A stretch of 50,908 bases of DNA from positions 1 to 50,908 of the forward strand of contig NW_026970968.1 in assembly GCF_963678635.1 (NCBI RefSeq), in the 5' to 3' direction. Each line of letters starts with the position of its first letter. Position 1 is the stretch's first letter. The translations under genes and the position numbers were made by a program. The notes under the pieces are model-generated. The model was given only the letters and a program-made list of their open reading frames with translations. It ran no database searches and was not told the DNA's origin. Origin of the DNA: Symsagittifera roscoffensis. Taxonomy: Eukaryota > Xenacoelomorpha > Acoela > Convolutidae. Below, in pieces: positions 21,060-31,405 of the stretch.

Positions 21060-22913
21060 TCATTTGTTCCAGATTTTTTGTCTGAAGTGGTTTGATTTCC
21101 GTTCAAATTCAAATGGTAACGTTTTTTCTACCACCAACCACCTCCTCCGAACGTTGCAGCACAATTTTTTGTTTTTAACTTTGTCCTGATCCCTATCAGG
21201 AGTAGAAAACGCCATTCTGTTGTGATAATCAAGGCCATTTTGTGTATCAGTGATGTTGGGTATGTTATCACTCTTTGCCACCATGGTGCCAAATGTCATT
21301 GCGTAAAGGGGAGCAGGTCCAATCTCAAAATCTAAAAAATAAAGAAAACACCCTGAGTTGAAATTGCACGAGCGAAAGTGAGCAAAATATTAAATTAAAA
21401 ATAGAGCCGGATACTTATTTCCTGCTTTTTTTAAACAAGTTGTTCAGTTTTAGTAAGAACGAGCAAAATTGAAGACTGAATTGCTTCTATCAACAAACTT
21501 TATGAGAAAACAAAGTCGCTTGACGCAACAGAAATATAACAGACATCCTAAAATCGTTTCAGCTTCGACAGGTTACTAGAACATCTGAGCTTGGATAGTC
21601 AAACACGATTTCAAAATGGTCGAGAAAAGCACAAAATCGCCTGAGAATTGGCTCTTTTTTCTACACGAGATCGCATTCTCTGAAAAACAAATGTATAGAA
21701 AAAATGCAGAAGCAAAACATCAAACAATTTATTTTTCCGTTCGCTTCACGCCGTGAAGTTCCATGGATAACAATCGATTATAATCTAATTTTGTGGTCAA
21801 AGTGTTGGCAAAATAATCGTTGATAATTAAATTTTGAGACCACGCAATCGATTATAATCCGTTATAGTCTGTTATTTCTTCAATGTTTTATATTTTAGCC
21901 TGCTCGATTTTTAAACAATCTCACATTTTGTTAAGTTTTGCAAAACCAAAATCCAAGTTCTGACCAATAAAAATCCATTATAACCCATTATAATCCATTA
22001 TTATCTGTTCTAATGGATTAAAACTGTTTTCTAATTTAATGGTTTTATAATCCGTGATTAATCATTAATACATTAATATCGGTTTTTTTAAAGAATTTTA
22101 TGGAGACAGACCAAATAATTCATTACAATTTACTCTTACCCATGGAACCTCATTAAGGGTTGGCAGTAAACTAATTTTAAAAGGACTGTTTTTGTCTCAT
22201 TCTCAGTCCCGAACGTGTAGCTAAACATGAAATGAGACTTAAAACGCTTTATACCACAGCTCTTTTTAAGTTTCTCGAATCACAGTTAAAATTTGTTGTT
22301 GGTAAGCTTATCGTTGGTCTTTCTCATACCTTCCCAAACGCTCCAGACGAGAGTGTCATTTGAAAAATTTCTCCTAGAGACTCGCAGATTCCACCTTCCT
22401 TCACGAGTCAGGCTGTATATGGTCTATAACCCCAGCCAAAAACTCCATCCCCGCAAAAGTCTCTAAACCCTTCCTCGTATTCAAAAGATTTTCGGTTGAA
22501 ACCAAATATCAAACACTCCCCGTCTCTGAAAAATAACTCCTTTTTTCTAAATCAACAGCACTTTTTTAATTGTGGAAGTTTGATTTATTAAAAATGCGTA
22601 TACTGACGGTACAATGATTGAAAAAACGGACTTGGTAAAGCAAAGTTTTTCAGCTTTGAAAAAATCACCCCATTACATGTATTCCTTGGCCAACTCCTGC
22701 CGAGGCAAATTAAACTAGAAGATAAACATTGGGTGCTAGAGATGTCTGGAAGGAATTCCCATTTTTTCCAGCATAGCCTGAAGTGCACTGACAAAGAGAG
22801 TGGGTGGTGTTTGAGAACTTGCAAGCTCCGGAACCGCATCCAGTGGTCGAGCAACCTACGTATTCGTCGCACAAAGTCCCTTCGCATGACGTCTGCATTT
22901 AGTGGTATGTTTG
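21060..22913 (-). pseudogene. EGF plus fibrinogen-related gene, copy 3 (pseudogene)
   Basis: Blocks corresponding to all three exons of copy 2 are present: about 22669-22913, 22330-22525 and 21060-21331. The EGF block has lost about 8 bp next to its first cysteines. The middle block has a one-base insertion (GATATTTGGTTT for GACATTGGTTT) and a stop before the WLGL-following segment. The last block is frameshifted just after DRDQDK, so the terminal cysteine and GGGWW region is lost. Overall identity to copy 2 is high, so duplication and decay are fairly recent. Confidence 0.82.
21770..22140. repeat. TTATAAT-rich intronic insert in copy 3
   Basis: This is the counterpart of 19150-19560: the same position in the intron and the same degenerate CCATTATAAT motifs. 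Confidence 0.7.
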
Positions 22914-23099
22914 CTGAAAGTGTTTAAATGTACAGTATACTGTTTAAAAGTATATTTTTGTTAAGTTAACGCATAACTTACCCTGTGGCCTGATGATGAT
23001 GTGTTACCAAATTGAAGCTCATTTTTCTCTGTTGTTCCCACATTCGGAGAAAGTGGCGGACTAGTAATGGTCGTTATGATTTTACTTCTTCAAGCTTAT

Positions 23100-24490
23100 T
23101 TAGTTTTTAACAAACCATCTTTTAGGGGATATTTATACCAGTTAAATATTTATCCTAAAGCGCGGGACTAGCGCTGCAAGTAAAAATGATGTCCGTTCTA
23201 CTCTAAGGAAAGTATTGATTCATTTCGATTTTTTTATCCAACAAAGTATTTAATTTATATCAACTATATAGGCCTGAGTTACGTTTTATTATAGAAGAAG
23301 TTAGAAATTATGAACTTGGAACGGTTGTCCGATGACTATCCAAACGTTGGGGTTGAGTTAGTTACTTTTTTGAAAAAAAAAACGGAGCGTTGTGTTTTCT
23401 GGTAGTTATCAGGTTTGCTTTCTTACTCTTTTTGAAAGCAGTGGACCAATCTCTACAAGCTTATCCTGATCATCTTTGGTTTGTGCTCGGATTTTGATTT
23501 AAAAAAAACGTCCAATAAAAGAGAGCTTTGCTGAGTGCTTAATTCTGAGCTAATAAACCCAGAATAATCTAAAACATAAAGTTATTGCAAAAGATGCAAA
23601 GCAACAAAAGCAAATAAAAATTCCGTTTTCTTCGAAAGTCGGAACAATAAAATGGGAACACAATGAAAGGAACTGAACTGAAGTGTAATTCGCTCTTGTA
23701 CTATTGAGAGAAAAAAAATAAAATTTTGTTTTAATTTTTGGTCAATTTGAACATAGAACAAGATGATATATCATCTGAAAGATTTTGAGGCATTGAGCTC
23801 GAAATAAAAATGATTCCATTTTGATGGTTCCTGTTTGAGTGAGTTCTGTTTACAACCTTGTCTTGTAAATTCATTGCAAGTTAAGCAAAAACTCAAGTTA
23901 GTGGGAAATTTTTTACAAACCATCATTTGGGGGATTGTTATCTAGCTGGATAGCTATCCTAACGCGCAGGACTAGTGCTGCTAAACAATTTGATGTCTAT
24001 TCTATTTGAGGAAAAGTGGAAAAGTATTGATTCATCTAGATTTTATTATCCAACGAAACATTTAAATTATATCAAAAATATAGGCCTGAGTTAAGTAGAA
24101 TTGTTTAAAAGGCTAGAGAAGATGGACGTGGAGCGGTTGTCCGATGGCTATCCAAAGGTTGGGATTGAGTTAAATACTTTTTTGTGAAAACGGAGTGTTG
24201 TGTTTTTGGTAGTTCCAGGTATACATTTACACTCAGTTTTAAAACATTAAAACAGTAGGCGAATCTCTGCAAGCTAATCGTGATCATTTTTGCTTAGTGC
24301 TTTTTTTTATAAATAGCGTCCAATAAAAGCTAGAATTGCTGTGAAAAATCTAGAACAATCTACAACAGAAAGTTGTTACAAAAGATGTAAAGAAACTAAA
24401 ACAAACAAATTTTGCGTTTTCTTCGAAAGTCGGAACAATAAAATGGGTACGCAATGAAAGGAACTGAACTGAAATGCAATTATGCGGTGG
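23100..24490. repeat. Direct duplication of DNA upstream of the fibrinogen-related cluster
   Basis: About 600 bp at 23100-23710 is repeated at about 23910-24490. Shared strings include CGGTTGTCCGATG, GGCCTGAGTTA, CGTCCAATAAAAG and TTCTTCGAAAGTCGGAAC. The first part of each also matches DNA upstream of copy 2 (about 20515-20700) and, truncated, upstream of copy 1. I see no exon in either copy. They are probably promoter-side remnants of further gene copies whose exons were lost. Confidence 0.75.
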
Positions 24491-25115
24491 CGCAAACGCT
24501 TGTATAATTAGCTTTTATACTATTGAGAGAATGTAAAGATGATTATTTGTGTTTCAAGTTTTCAGTTGAAATTGAAATTTTTGAGGCCTTGAGCTCGAAA
24601 TAATAAAAAAGACTATTGAGGTTCGAAAAACGCCGAAACGGTCAATTTGAGATAATTAATCGGTGGTGTATGAAGCAACCAAAACAAACAAAAAAGATAA
24701 CCATAAATACCCGCCAAAAGAACGTAACTGTTACACAATATAGTTATGAAACAATTATATGAGAGTTACGGAACTCATGCAAATTTCAATAAAATGACGT
24801 AACGGCTGGCTCAGACTCTGCCGCAAAATTTGCGTCTGTTTTTTTTTCTCCCAGCATTTAGAAATTTATACACACCTCTTTATTTTCTAAATTTTTTAGT
24901 AGCTTAGATGATGACGAAGTGTTCTGGTTATTGTTTTTTCAAATGTCGAATAAAAAAGTTTGACCAAAAACTACATTTGAGGGGCTTTCACCAATTTCAA
25001 AAATTTGGCCCGAACTAAGTATTGTTCACTTAAAACTGTTCGTTAATTTTTGTTCGTGTCGTTTGATTTAATTTCAGTTTTGCTGTTTCCCAACTAACAG
25101 ATTTAACTAATAAAG
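24491..25115. other. AT-rich stretch before the Polinton
   Basis: No gene or repeat is recognised. It ends at the left copy of the Polinton target duplication (25116-25121). Confidence 0.5.
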
Positions 25116-25121
25116 GCTGCT
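25116..25121 (+). other. Polinton target-site duplication, left copy
   Basis: GCTGCT lies directly outside the left inverted repeat and is matched exactly at 44367-44372. Confidence 0.93.
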
Positions 25122-25592
25122 AGTAGTATAGATATACGACACTGGGATCGGGGGGGGGGGGGGGTGATCCCTACAGGGATCATTGGGTATAGATTATACC
25201 TAATGATCCCTATGTAAATATTTATACCTAATGATCCCTATGTAAATATTTATACCTAATGATCCCTATGTAAAATATTTATACCTAATGATCCCTATGT
25301 AAATATTTATACCTAATGATCCCTATGTAAATATTTATACCTAATGATCCCTATGTAAAATATTTATACCTAATGATCCCTATGTAAAATATTTATACCT
25401 AATGATCCCTATGTAAAATATTTATACCTAATGATCCCTATGTAAAATATTTATACCTAAAGATCCCTATGTAAAATATTTATACCTAATGATACCAATG
25501 TAAAATATTTATACCTAATGATCCCAATGTATAATATTTATACCTAATGATCCCAATGTATTATTTTTATACTTAATGATCCCTATGTAAAA
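25122..25592 (+). repeat. Left terminal inverted repeat of the Polinton, with internal tandem units
   Basis: In order: 29 unique bases, a run of 15 G's (25150-25164), a near-perfect palindrome (TGATCCCTACAGGGATCA), a second short palindrome (GGTATAGATTATACC), then about 14 tandem units of 28-29 bp (core CCTAATGATCCCTATGTAAA, then TATTTATA). The last units diverge (…ATACTTAATGATCC…). The right repeat has the same order but only about 9 units, so the two differ by copy number. Terminal repeats of such elements hold the replication origin and the integrase recognition ends. Confidence 0.93.
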
Positions 25593-26494
25593 CTTCGGTA
25601 AATTATTGAGTATTCCCACTGAACGTTGTGGAAACGAATGGAATTAAGTTTTGGTCGGTGCATATTTTCCCTTCTAAAGTTTGGGGGTATTGGCTTGTTT
25701 ACATGTAAAAGGACGTTATATACCTATTATATGTAATAGGAAAGCACCAGATTTTGGCAGCGTAGCTTAACTGTTGGCTGCGGTGAACGATTTCCTTCAA
25801 AAATGCATGTTTTATTGCTGAATCTCAAAGAAAGGAAAATTCGTCAATTGCGGCGGCCGCCACCTCTATTTAGGTAAAAGCTAATGATCAATTTGACCGA
25901 AATAAGAATGAAAAGTTTCTTTAAGCCAAATGAAAGTAAAAAACAAAGAAAAATTTTGCAACACTGAAAACTCTAAAATAATGAAATTGGCTTGAAAATT
26001 TCGACATTTCCATTTTCCGTGTCTACAGAAGACTGAAAAATAAACGTCTGAAATCTATGACAAAAGCTTTGATTTTATAGAAAGGTTGAAAGAGCTAATA
26101 AGTTGTAGTGGGTTAAGATCTTGAAAAACGAGAACACTGATGAAAGCCAAAAGTGCCCAGAAATATTATCAAAACTTGTACCTAACTTGTTACTATAAAA
26201 TTGAAGTGGATCAAAATTTCTTGGGGTCCGAGTAGAGGAAAACGCATGGCGCTCGACTCTCAGCCGAAAGGCGGCGTTTCGAAACCCGTCCGGAAATTGT
26301 ACTGAAAGGAGGCAACAGTAGCTGGTATGGTGATATCCCCCCATAGATCGATTTTGTACTTTTTTCTCACTTTGAATTAACTTCTCGAAATACTGCTATT
26401 CAGTTAACAATTGGGTAAAATTTCAATTACTAAAAGAATGTATTGTTCAAAATGAAATTGTAAAGTGTATAAAACAGCCATATTAAATGGTTAG
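25593..26494. other. Left subterminal non-coding region of the Polinton
   Basis: No gene can be supported. A tRNA-like patch lies at about 26230-26290 (CTCGACTCTCAGCCGAAAGG then GTTTCGAAACCCG), which resembles a degenerate anticodon arm and B box. It does not fold into a good cloverleaf as I read it. Confidence 0.5.
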
Positions 26495-26941
26495 TTAATG
26501 GGTAAGCACGTGAGTTAGGAAACGTTTCAAAACATGATCAGTTATATAAACAAAATCAGAAGCATCACCATTAAAGTTTTTATCAAAAATCAAATGTGCA
26601 ATATAAATACAAAAAGAACCGCACATGGTAGAGTTTGAGTCTTGCATGGGAAAGTTTGTCATCAATTCAGTCACTTGATGAAAATTTTCGTTCAATCGTT
26701 TATACAGATTGGTGTACTGCCAGAGAGGAAGACCGAGAGGATCAGCGAAGTATAAAACATTTCTTCTGTTGCATATCACAATCCAATGTGTCCCCGGAGA
26801 ATCTGATTTTGAAGTGTTCACAATCATAAAGATGTTGTTTGGGATGTGAGGTGGAAAATTGTCGGCTGCAAATACTCCAAAAAACTTATATTTCAGATGT
26901 TTACAATTCTGAATGAGGTCCTGCAACTGGATTTCATCCAT
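26495..26941 (-). CDS. PRO: Adenovirus-type cysteine protease (PRO)
   Basis: 148 residues from the ATG at 26941, which lies two bases after the stop of the major capsid gene; this spacing decides the start. The C5-family order is present: His52 in GTHWIVI, Asp67 in YFADPLG, Gln100 in FPMQD (oxyanion hole) and the nucleophile Cys107 in STMCGSFC. In adenoviruses and, by inference, Polintons this enzyme cleaves capsid and core precursors during virion maturation. It is the last gene of the minus-strand cluster. All catalytic positions are intact, so it looks functional. Confidence 0.93.
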   Translation of the reverse strand: MDEIQLQDLIQNCKHLKYKFFGVFAADNFPPHIPNNIFMIVNTSKSDSPGTHWIVICNRRNVLYFADPLGLPLWQYTNLYKRLNENFHQVTELMTNFPMQDSNSTMCGSFCIYIAHLIFDKNFNGDASDFVYITDHVLKRFLTHVLTH

Positions 26942-26943
26942 TT

Positions 26944-28251
26944 TCAGACTGTCGAAATGGGAAGGACGTTCTTTGTAACTTTGCGGTCGGAGGTAATAAA
27001 TACATTGGATGAGCGTATACCCCAAACAAAAATTTCCAGGTTTGCTGTCAAAGCGTTTGAGAATTGAAGATCGAGTGAAACTGAGCAGTTAGTAAGTTCT
27101 GGATGCAAGAAGTCATGAGCTGCCTGCTGTGTGCTAGTGAGATCAAAACACATAATAAAGTGCTGTTGATAGTTATCCAGAGTGATTCCCAGCCCGCAGT
27201 GCAACAAACCCAGCGCTGATAGTGTGTTGAAGAAGAGACGCTTATGATCTTGTGTACTGATTGGTGTACTTGCTATTGGTAAACCATTTCGTCTCAAAGT
27301 AACTTGCTCCAGTCCAAATTTTTGATAATGAAAAGGATTCGTTCGGTTTGTTCCTAGAAATGCATTATTTGTGTTCAATGCTATGATAATTTGTCTCACC
27401 GGTTCACGAGCAAAAATATCTTCCTGTTGCCAGCTGCGCTGACCAGCTGTTGCGAGAAATGTTTTTGTAATTTCTTCTTGATATGGGTAGTTTGCAGGAG
27501 TTTTGAGCAAAGTTGATTCAATGGCAGAGAGCACATGGTCGGTCACAGTCATTTTTCTAACATACAGGTTCGCTTCGAGTATTTGCAGCTTGTAATGCTT
27601 GGCAGCATCTTCCGATATAATGAGAAAGTCTTCATGAGAACGTCTGTAGGAAAGTCTGAGGGTAACACCGCTCAACAAATGCTTGTCACATGTGAAAAAA
27701 TCAACTCCAGCGGGTCCATAGAACCAAATTTCCCTCGATTCACGGACCAGTTCTCGTTGAGGTGTGAAATCAGCTGCATCTATTGCAGCGGGATTGTTTT
27801 CAAAACGATATCCCTGACACTTAAGCCACGAGTCCTTGGCTCCTTTGCTGTTAGAAAATTCTGTTCCAATAAAGCTTTTATGCGCAAAATTACTATTGGC
27901 ATTTGAGATTTTGAGTCCATTAGCAGAGAGGGTACAGTCAGAGAAAAGGGAATACAGGGAGTTGTTTACGAGGAACGGTGAATCAGACACAGTAGGATCA
28001 GTGTTGTCGTATCGCAGATCAGCTCCACTTGATTGCGTTACTTTGCATCGTATTTCCAAATAAATTTTTTGCAGGTCAACAAAATTATTACGGTCACCGG
28101 TGATTTCAAATTCAAGCATTGGTCCATTAGGTGACTAGACAGGTCCAATTTTTTTATCAAAAGCGTTTTCAAAAGTAATCAAAAGAGGTTGTTTTTCAAA
28201 CAAATCCAGAGAGCTATGGGTAGCTTCATTGGGTAACAAATTAGCGATCAT
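26944..28251 (-). pseudogene. Major capsid protein (double jelly-roll), interrupted by one in-frame TAG
   Basis: The frame opens at the ATG at 28251, which overlaps the end of the upstream gene by 11 bases. It runs 38 codons, meets TAG at 28135-28137, then stays open for 396 more codons to 26944. The first ATG after the TAG is at 28119. The N-terminal stretch contains SLDLFEKQPL and the part after the stop contains LEFEITGDRNNFVDLQKIYL, the pattern I know as the start of Polinton major capsid proteins (DJR fold, forming the icosahedral shell). A conserved cysteine/histidine-poor β-rich body follows. The TAG could be a recent inactivating substitution, a read-through site, or a sequencing error. 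If translation began at 28119 the first jelly-roll would still be nearly whole but the N-terminal arm would be lost. Confidence 0.88.
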
Positions 28252-28663
28252 TTTTTATGTTTGAGAAAAAATCTGCTCGACTTCTCACTGGTCTGGTTTT
28301 TCTTCGAATGGTTGTTTTTCTTTTTCGATCCCCTACTGACCTTCTTCTTCGTAATCCATTCATTGGTGTCTTTCGACGACGTCGTCTACCACCACCGAGT
28401 TGTTTTCTTGCAGTTTTTGTGACAGTGTTTTTCAATGCTTGTTTAGGAGACTTCTTTTTCATAGCGACATCAATTAGTTCTGGCGCTGCACTCATCAAAA
28501 GTTCTCTGCCCAGTTTTTTCGCAGCCGGTAGAATAACCCGTCGTGCAAACGGTATAGCAACACGACCAATACCAGCAGCCAAAGCGCCAAATCCACTGCC
28601 GCGTTGTCGGTAGTGTCCAGAGAAATGAGGAAGTGAAGCTTGCTTTGCATAATATTGTTCCAT
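28241..28663 (-). CDS. Small basic core-like protein (adenovirus pX/pVI-like region)
   Basis: 140 residues. It starts six bases after the penton gene stop and ends overlapping the major capsid start by 11 bases. The N-terminal half is glycine-rich and amphipathic (GSGFGALAAGIGRVAIPF), followed by a conserved-looking KKSPKQALKNTVTKTARKQ block. The last 50 residues are dominated by arginine and lysine (GGRRRRRKTP). Polintons often carry such a protein between penton and major capsid. By analogy with adenovirus pVI/pX it may bind DNA in the particle or disrupt membranes after proteolytic cleavage, but that role is inferred. A GG near the basic region could be a protease site. Confidence 0.75.
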   Translation of the reverse strand: MEQYYAKQASLPHFSGHYRQRGSGFGALAAGIGRVAIPFARRVILPAAKKLGRELLMSAAPELIDVAMKKKSPKQALKNTVTKTARKQLGGGRRRRRKTPMNGLRRRRSVGDRKRKTTIRRKTRPVRSRADFFSNIKNDR

Positions 28664-28669
28664 TGGTTT

Positions 28670-29539
28670 TCAATCAAAGCGCTTGAATTTTAGAGTCAAC
28701 ACAACTTTACCAGTTCCTGCAAAGGGCACTAGTCTTCCAGTTTCTGTGCGCAACTGTACCGATATTGATTGTACAGATGAAGTGAATAATTTTTTATAGT
28801 CTAAATTAGTGAAGTTTTTTCGATGATTAGGTTCAATGCTGCAGGCACTACCGTTTTTGATGCGTCTATTTGAATCAATGACGCGTAACAATGGGGCCTT
28901 TGCATCACCAACAGTTTGGTATTGAATAATGTCAATATAGACAAAAATTAGACTTGTCCCACTTGATAAGTCATATGGGAAATGAGATTCGTACAGTTCG
29001 TTTCCCTCATAAGATGCATCGAAGGAGGGTATCATTTTGTATCCAATGTGATATTCACCGTTCTCATCAAGCTTTGCATTGTAGCCTAACAGACTGGGTA
29101 TTTGGGGACTTGGGAATGAGATTCCTTCATTTGCGTTCATCCAAATGCTCATGCTATTCGTGATTTCTTGAGGACTCGCATCAAAATGAATTTTGTCTTT
29201 GAGTTTTGTTTTTATCTCATTAATCAATTGTTCTATAAAAGTGTACTCTCCTGATTTGATAAAAACTTTTTCGCCATAGTAGGGTCTGGAAATTGTATTC
29301 GGATTGCCAGCGTTGGATTTACTGGCTACTACTTCGGATGCTCTGAAGTACGTAAATTCATCATCAGTAACATTGTTTAATTTTGTGGGGAAAATTATTT
29401 CTGAGAGAGCAACTCTCCAATCTCCGTCTAAAGCTATTTCTTCTTTACAAAAATTTCTAAAACTGGCCAAAGTGTTGTCTGGGAAATAATCCATTGATGC
29501 TGTTGAAATCAAATGTACAGTAAACTCATCACTGCCCAT
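28670..29539 (-). CDS. Penton-like minor capsid protein
   Basis: 289 residues from the ATG at 29539; the frame runs further upstream only without an ATG. The start overlaps the integrase stop by 11 bases (ATGGGCAGTGA). The N-terminus has the Polinton minor-capsid signature: FTVHLISTASMDYFPDNTL, then a strand ending in DGDWRVALSEIIFP. The C-terminus ends in alternating hydrophobic strands (GKVVLTLKFKRFD), as expected of a single jelly-roll. In this virus lineage the protein forms the pentamers at capsid vertices. No break is visible. Confidence 0.88.
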   Translation of the reverse strand: MGSDEFTVHLISTASMDYFPDNTLASFRNFCKEEIALDGDWRVALSEIIFPTKLNNVTDDEFTYFRASEVVASKSNAGNPNTISRPYYGEKVFIKSGEYTFIEQLINEIKTKLKDKIHFDASPQEITNSMSIWMNANEGISFPSPQIPSLLGYNAKLDENGEYHIGYKMIPSFDASYEGNELYESHFPYDLSSGTSLIFVYIDIIQYQTVGDAKAPLLRVIDSNRRIKNGSACSIEPNHRKNFTNLDYKKLFTSSVQSISVQLRTETGRLVPFAGTGKVVLTLKFKRFD

Positions 29540-30545
29540 TTTCGTTATAATCAGCTTTGTTTCCAATTAAACTAAGTTCTTTTTCATAAAATTTTCCGCT
29601 GATTTCTTCCTTTTCCGCATCAATGAGACTGTATGTTGGAGGGTTTACAGTAGGAATGGCAACTATTTCAAAAACTTCGTCTGTAAAAATCTGCTTGTAA
29701 CCTTTTCTAAAAGGCAAGTCAGTCTTCGCTATTCGCACATAATCACCAACATAAAATTTTGGTTTCTGTACCAACTTCGATGAACTGTTTGCAATTAATG
29801 AAACTAAAGCAGGTACATGTTTTCTTGTGACCTTGTTTGGAGCCAATTTTGTAACTCTATTAACGCGTGAGTTAATCGTTTGAACAAAACTTTGTAATTT
29901 TTCAATATAACTGTAAGTCCATTCAAACTCCAAATATTTGTAGATAATATTTTTCAGCGATCGAATGTTTCTTTCGGCAAACGCTGATTTTTTTTCACTG
30001 TGAGTATTGTATTTGATGATTTCTCGTTTAGTACATAACTTTTCGAACTCTCCTTTAAACTCGGTGCCTTTGTCAACCCAAACTTTTTTTGGTTGCTTTG
30101 TTTTGATCATTTTTTTGAAAGCTTCGGTTGTTTCTTTAGCATATTTGGTCTTCAGGGGTTCCACTCGTAAGTAGCGAGAGAGACAATCGACAGCAACTAA
30201 TAAATATCGTACCCCTCGGTTATATTTAGCCAATTTATCAACATAAGCCAAGTCAAGAGACCAAATTTCGTTGATGTCGTTAACAATCACTTTTAGCCGA
30301 GGATATGTTTTACGAAACAATCCATACTTTGTATGTGATGATTGAGATCTCAGAAATTTTCTAACTTTTTCTGGTGAGAGTTGACTAGCATTTGTTAAAT
30401 TTTTAACGCTACCAAATGCAGCTGGACCTTTCGTGTATAGTAATTTGAGTTTCTTTTCTTCACTGATAGTAGGATTTCCATTCTTTTGTTGACGTCTTCG
30501 CAAACGATTCTTTACTGCTTTCATAGTTTTTATCATCGACGTCAT
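29529..30545 (-). CDS. INT: Retroviral-type integrase (INT)
   Basis: 338 residues from the ATG at 30545; ATGs at 30536 and 30524 are alternatives. The frame is open further up to an ATG at 30752, but there it only shadows the upstream gene. An N-terminal helical segment leads to the DDE core. By this numbering the catalytic residues are Asp98 (IWSLDLAY), Asp158 (WVDKGTEF) and Glu191 (SAFAERNIRS), with 32 residues between the last two. A C-terminal SH3-like part follows (YVGDYVRIAKT), ending with PPTYSL and the FYEKEL motif typical of Polinton integrases. It would insert the element and create the 6-bp duplication. Its first 80-90 bases overlap the preceding gene in another frame. Confidence 0.93.
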   Translation of the reverse strand: MTSMIKTMKAVKNRLRRRQQKNGNPTISEEKKLKLLYTKGPAAFGSVKNLTNASQLSPEKVRKFLRSQSSHTKYGLFRKTYPRLKVIVNDINEIWSLDLAYVDKLAKYNRGVRYLLVAVDCLSRYLRVEPLKTKYAKETTEAFKKMIKTKQPKKVWVDKGTEFKGEFEKLCTKREIIKYNTHSEKKSAFAERNIRSLKNIIYKYLEFEWTYSYIEKLQSFVQTINSRVNRVTKLAPNKVTRKHVPALVSLIANSSSKLVQKPKFYVGDYVRIAKTDLPFRKGYKQIFTDEVFEIVAIPTVNPPTYSLIDAEKEEISGKFYEKELSLIGNKADYNENGQ

Positions 30546-31395
30546 CGTCGTCGTTGGGGAAAAATTCTTTTTTCTGGGTTTTTCTTTTGTCAGATTGCTT
30601 GGTTCTGGGTTTGAGAGTTGTCGATCGAGTCTTCGAAGAGGAGGGTTTTGATCTCTTCGAGTCCTCAGTTGTCGGGTTGTCGGAGACGAAGGAGGAAGAA
30701 GTTGAGGGCTTAGCTGCTTCGCTCTTAAGCGAGCGGAGAATCTGTTTGGCATAAGTGTTAGACACTAAGCTAGGATCAAGATTCAGTTCTTTCAAAATTT
30801 GAGGATAAAAAACACCTTCAAGTTTTTTTGTGTTTTGCTGTGTATCGTACAAAAAGGATTCAATTTTAACGAGTGATGGTTTTCCTTGAATTAGAACATA
30901 TCCGTCAACGTCTAATGTCAAGGATTCAACTTTGAACAACTGCTTCAGCACTATGTTTGCCCTTTCCAATTTATTAGCTTCCAATAGCTCTTGAATGGAT
31001 TCCATAATCTTTCGAAACACTTCAGCGGTTTTTCCATAACTTTTTTCATCCTTTTTTTCTAATCTCTTTGAACTTGTCTGCTGCTGAGAATTGTATGATT
31101 CAATATTTTCTTCTGCTTCATCATCACCATCACCACTGAAATTAGTAAGCGCAGATAAATTTCTTTTTCGAAGATTTGGTTCTACATTACTAGGGGTTAA
31201 AGGAGTAGGAGATGTTGGGTTTAATGGTGGTGGAGAGTCACGGCTGATATTTCGTTCTCGAAATCGTTGTATGTAATTGAGTTGAGATGATTTGTCGTTA
31301 ATTAATGGATTATGAAGGATTTGAGATTGTAGTGCAGTTTTTTCATCTGGAGCATATGTTTTTCGAGGAATGAGGATGAATTCTTCAGCATACAT
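30460..31395 (-). CDS. Polinton-conserved protein of unknown function upstream of integrase
   Basis: 311 residues from the ATG at 31395, ten bases after the stop of the preceding gene. It begins MYAEEFILIPRKTY, an opening I associate with a Polinton protein usually found just before the integrase. A helical middle part (QELLEANKLERANIVLKQLF, then DVDGYVLIQGKP and ILKELNLD) suggests coiled-coil or oligomerisation. The ends are low complexity: a proline/serine-rich N-terminal third, and a C-terminus rich in serine, lysine and aspartate (FFPNDDDDVDDKNY). Function is unknown. The final 85 bases overlap the integrase start in another frame. Confidence 0.72.
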   Translation of the reverse strand: MYAEEFILIPRKTYAPDEKTALQSQILHNPLINDKSSQLNYIQRFRERNISRDSPPPLNPTSPTPLTPSNVEPNLRKRNLSALTNFSGDGDDEAEENIESYNSQQQTSSKRLEKKDEKSYGKTAEVFRKIMESIQELLEANKLERANIVLKQLFKVESLTLDVDGYVLIQGKPSLVKIESFLYDTQQNTKKLEGVFYPQILKELNLDPSLVSNTYAKQILRSLKSEAAKPSTSSSFVSDNPTTEDSKRSKPSSSKTRSTTLKPRTKQSDKRKTQKKEFFPNDDDDVDDKNYESSKESFAKTSTKEWKSYYQ

Positions 31396-31405
31396 GCTTA
31401 AGGTT

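Noticed and set aside
25190-25592. Regular 28-29 bp repeats resembling a CRISPR array
   Set aside because: The units are directly adjacent with no variable spacers, lie in a transposon terminal repeat, and the context is eukaryotic.
26230-26290. tRNA-like patch in the Polinton subterminal region
   Set aside because: The T-arm stem does not pair and the acceptor stem is not found. At most a relic.
27535-28063. Plus-strand frames opposite the capsid gene
   Set aside because: They are antisense shadows of a clearly recognisable capsid protein.
30546-30752. Extension of integrase to the ATG at 30752
   Set aside because: The added segment is low-complexity sequence out of frame with the well-supported upstream gene. 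Integrase homology begins after the ATGs at 30524-30545.
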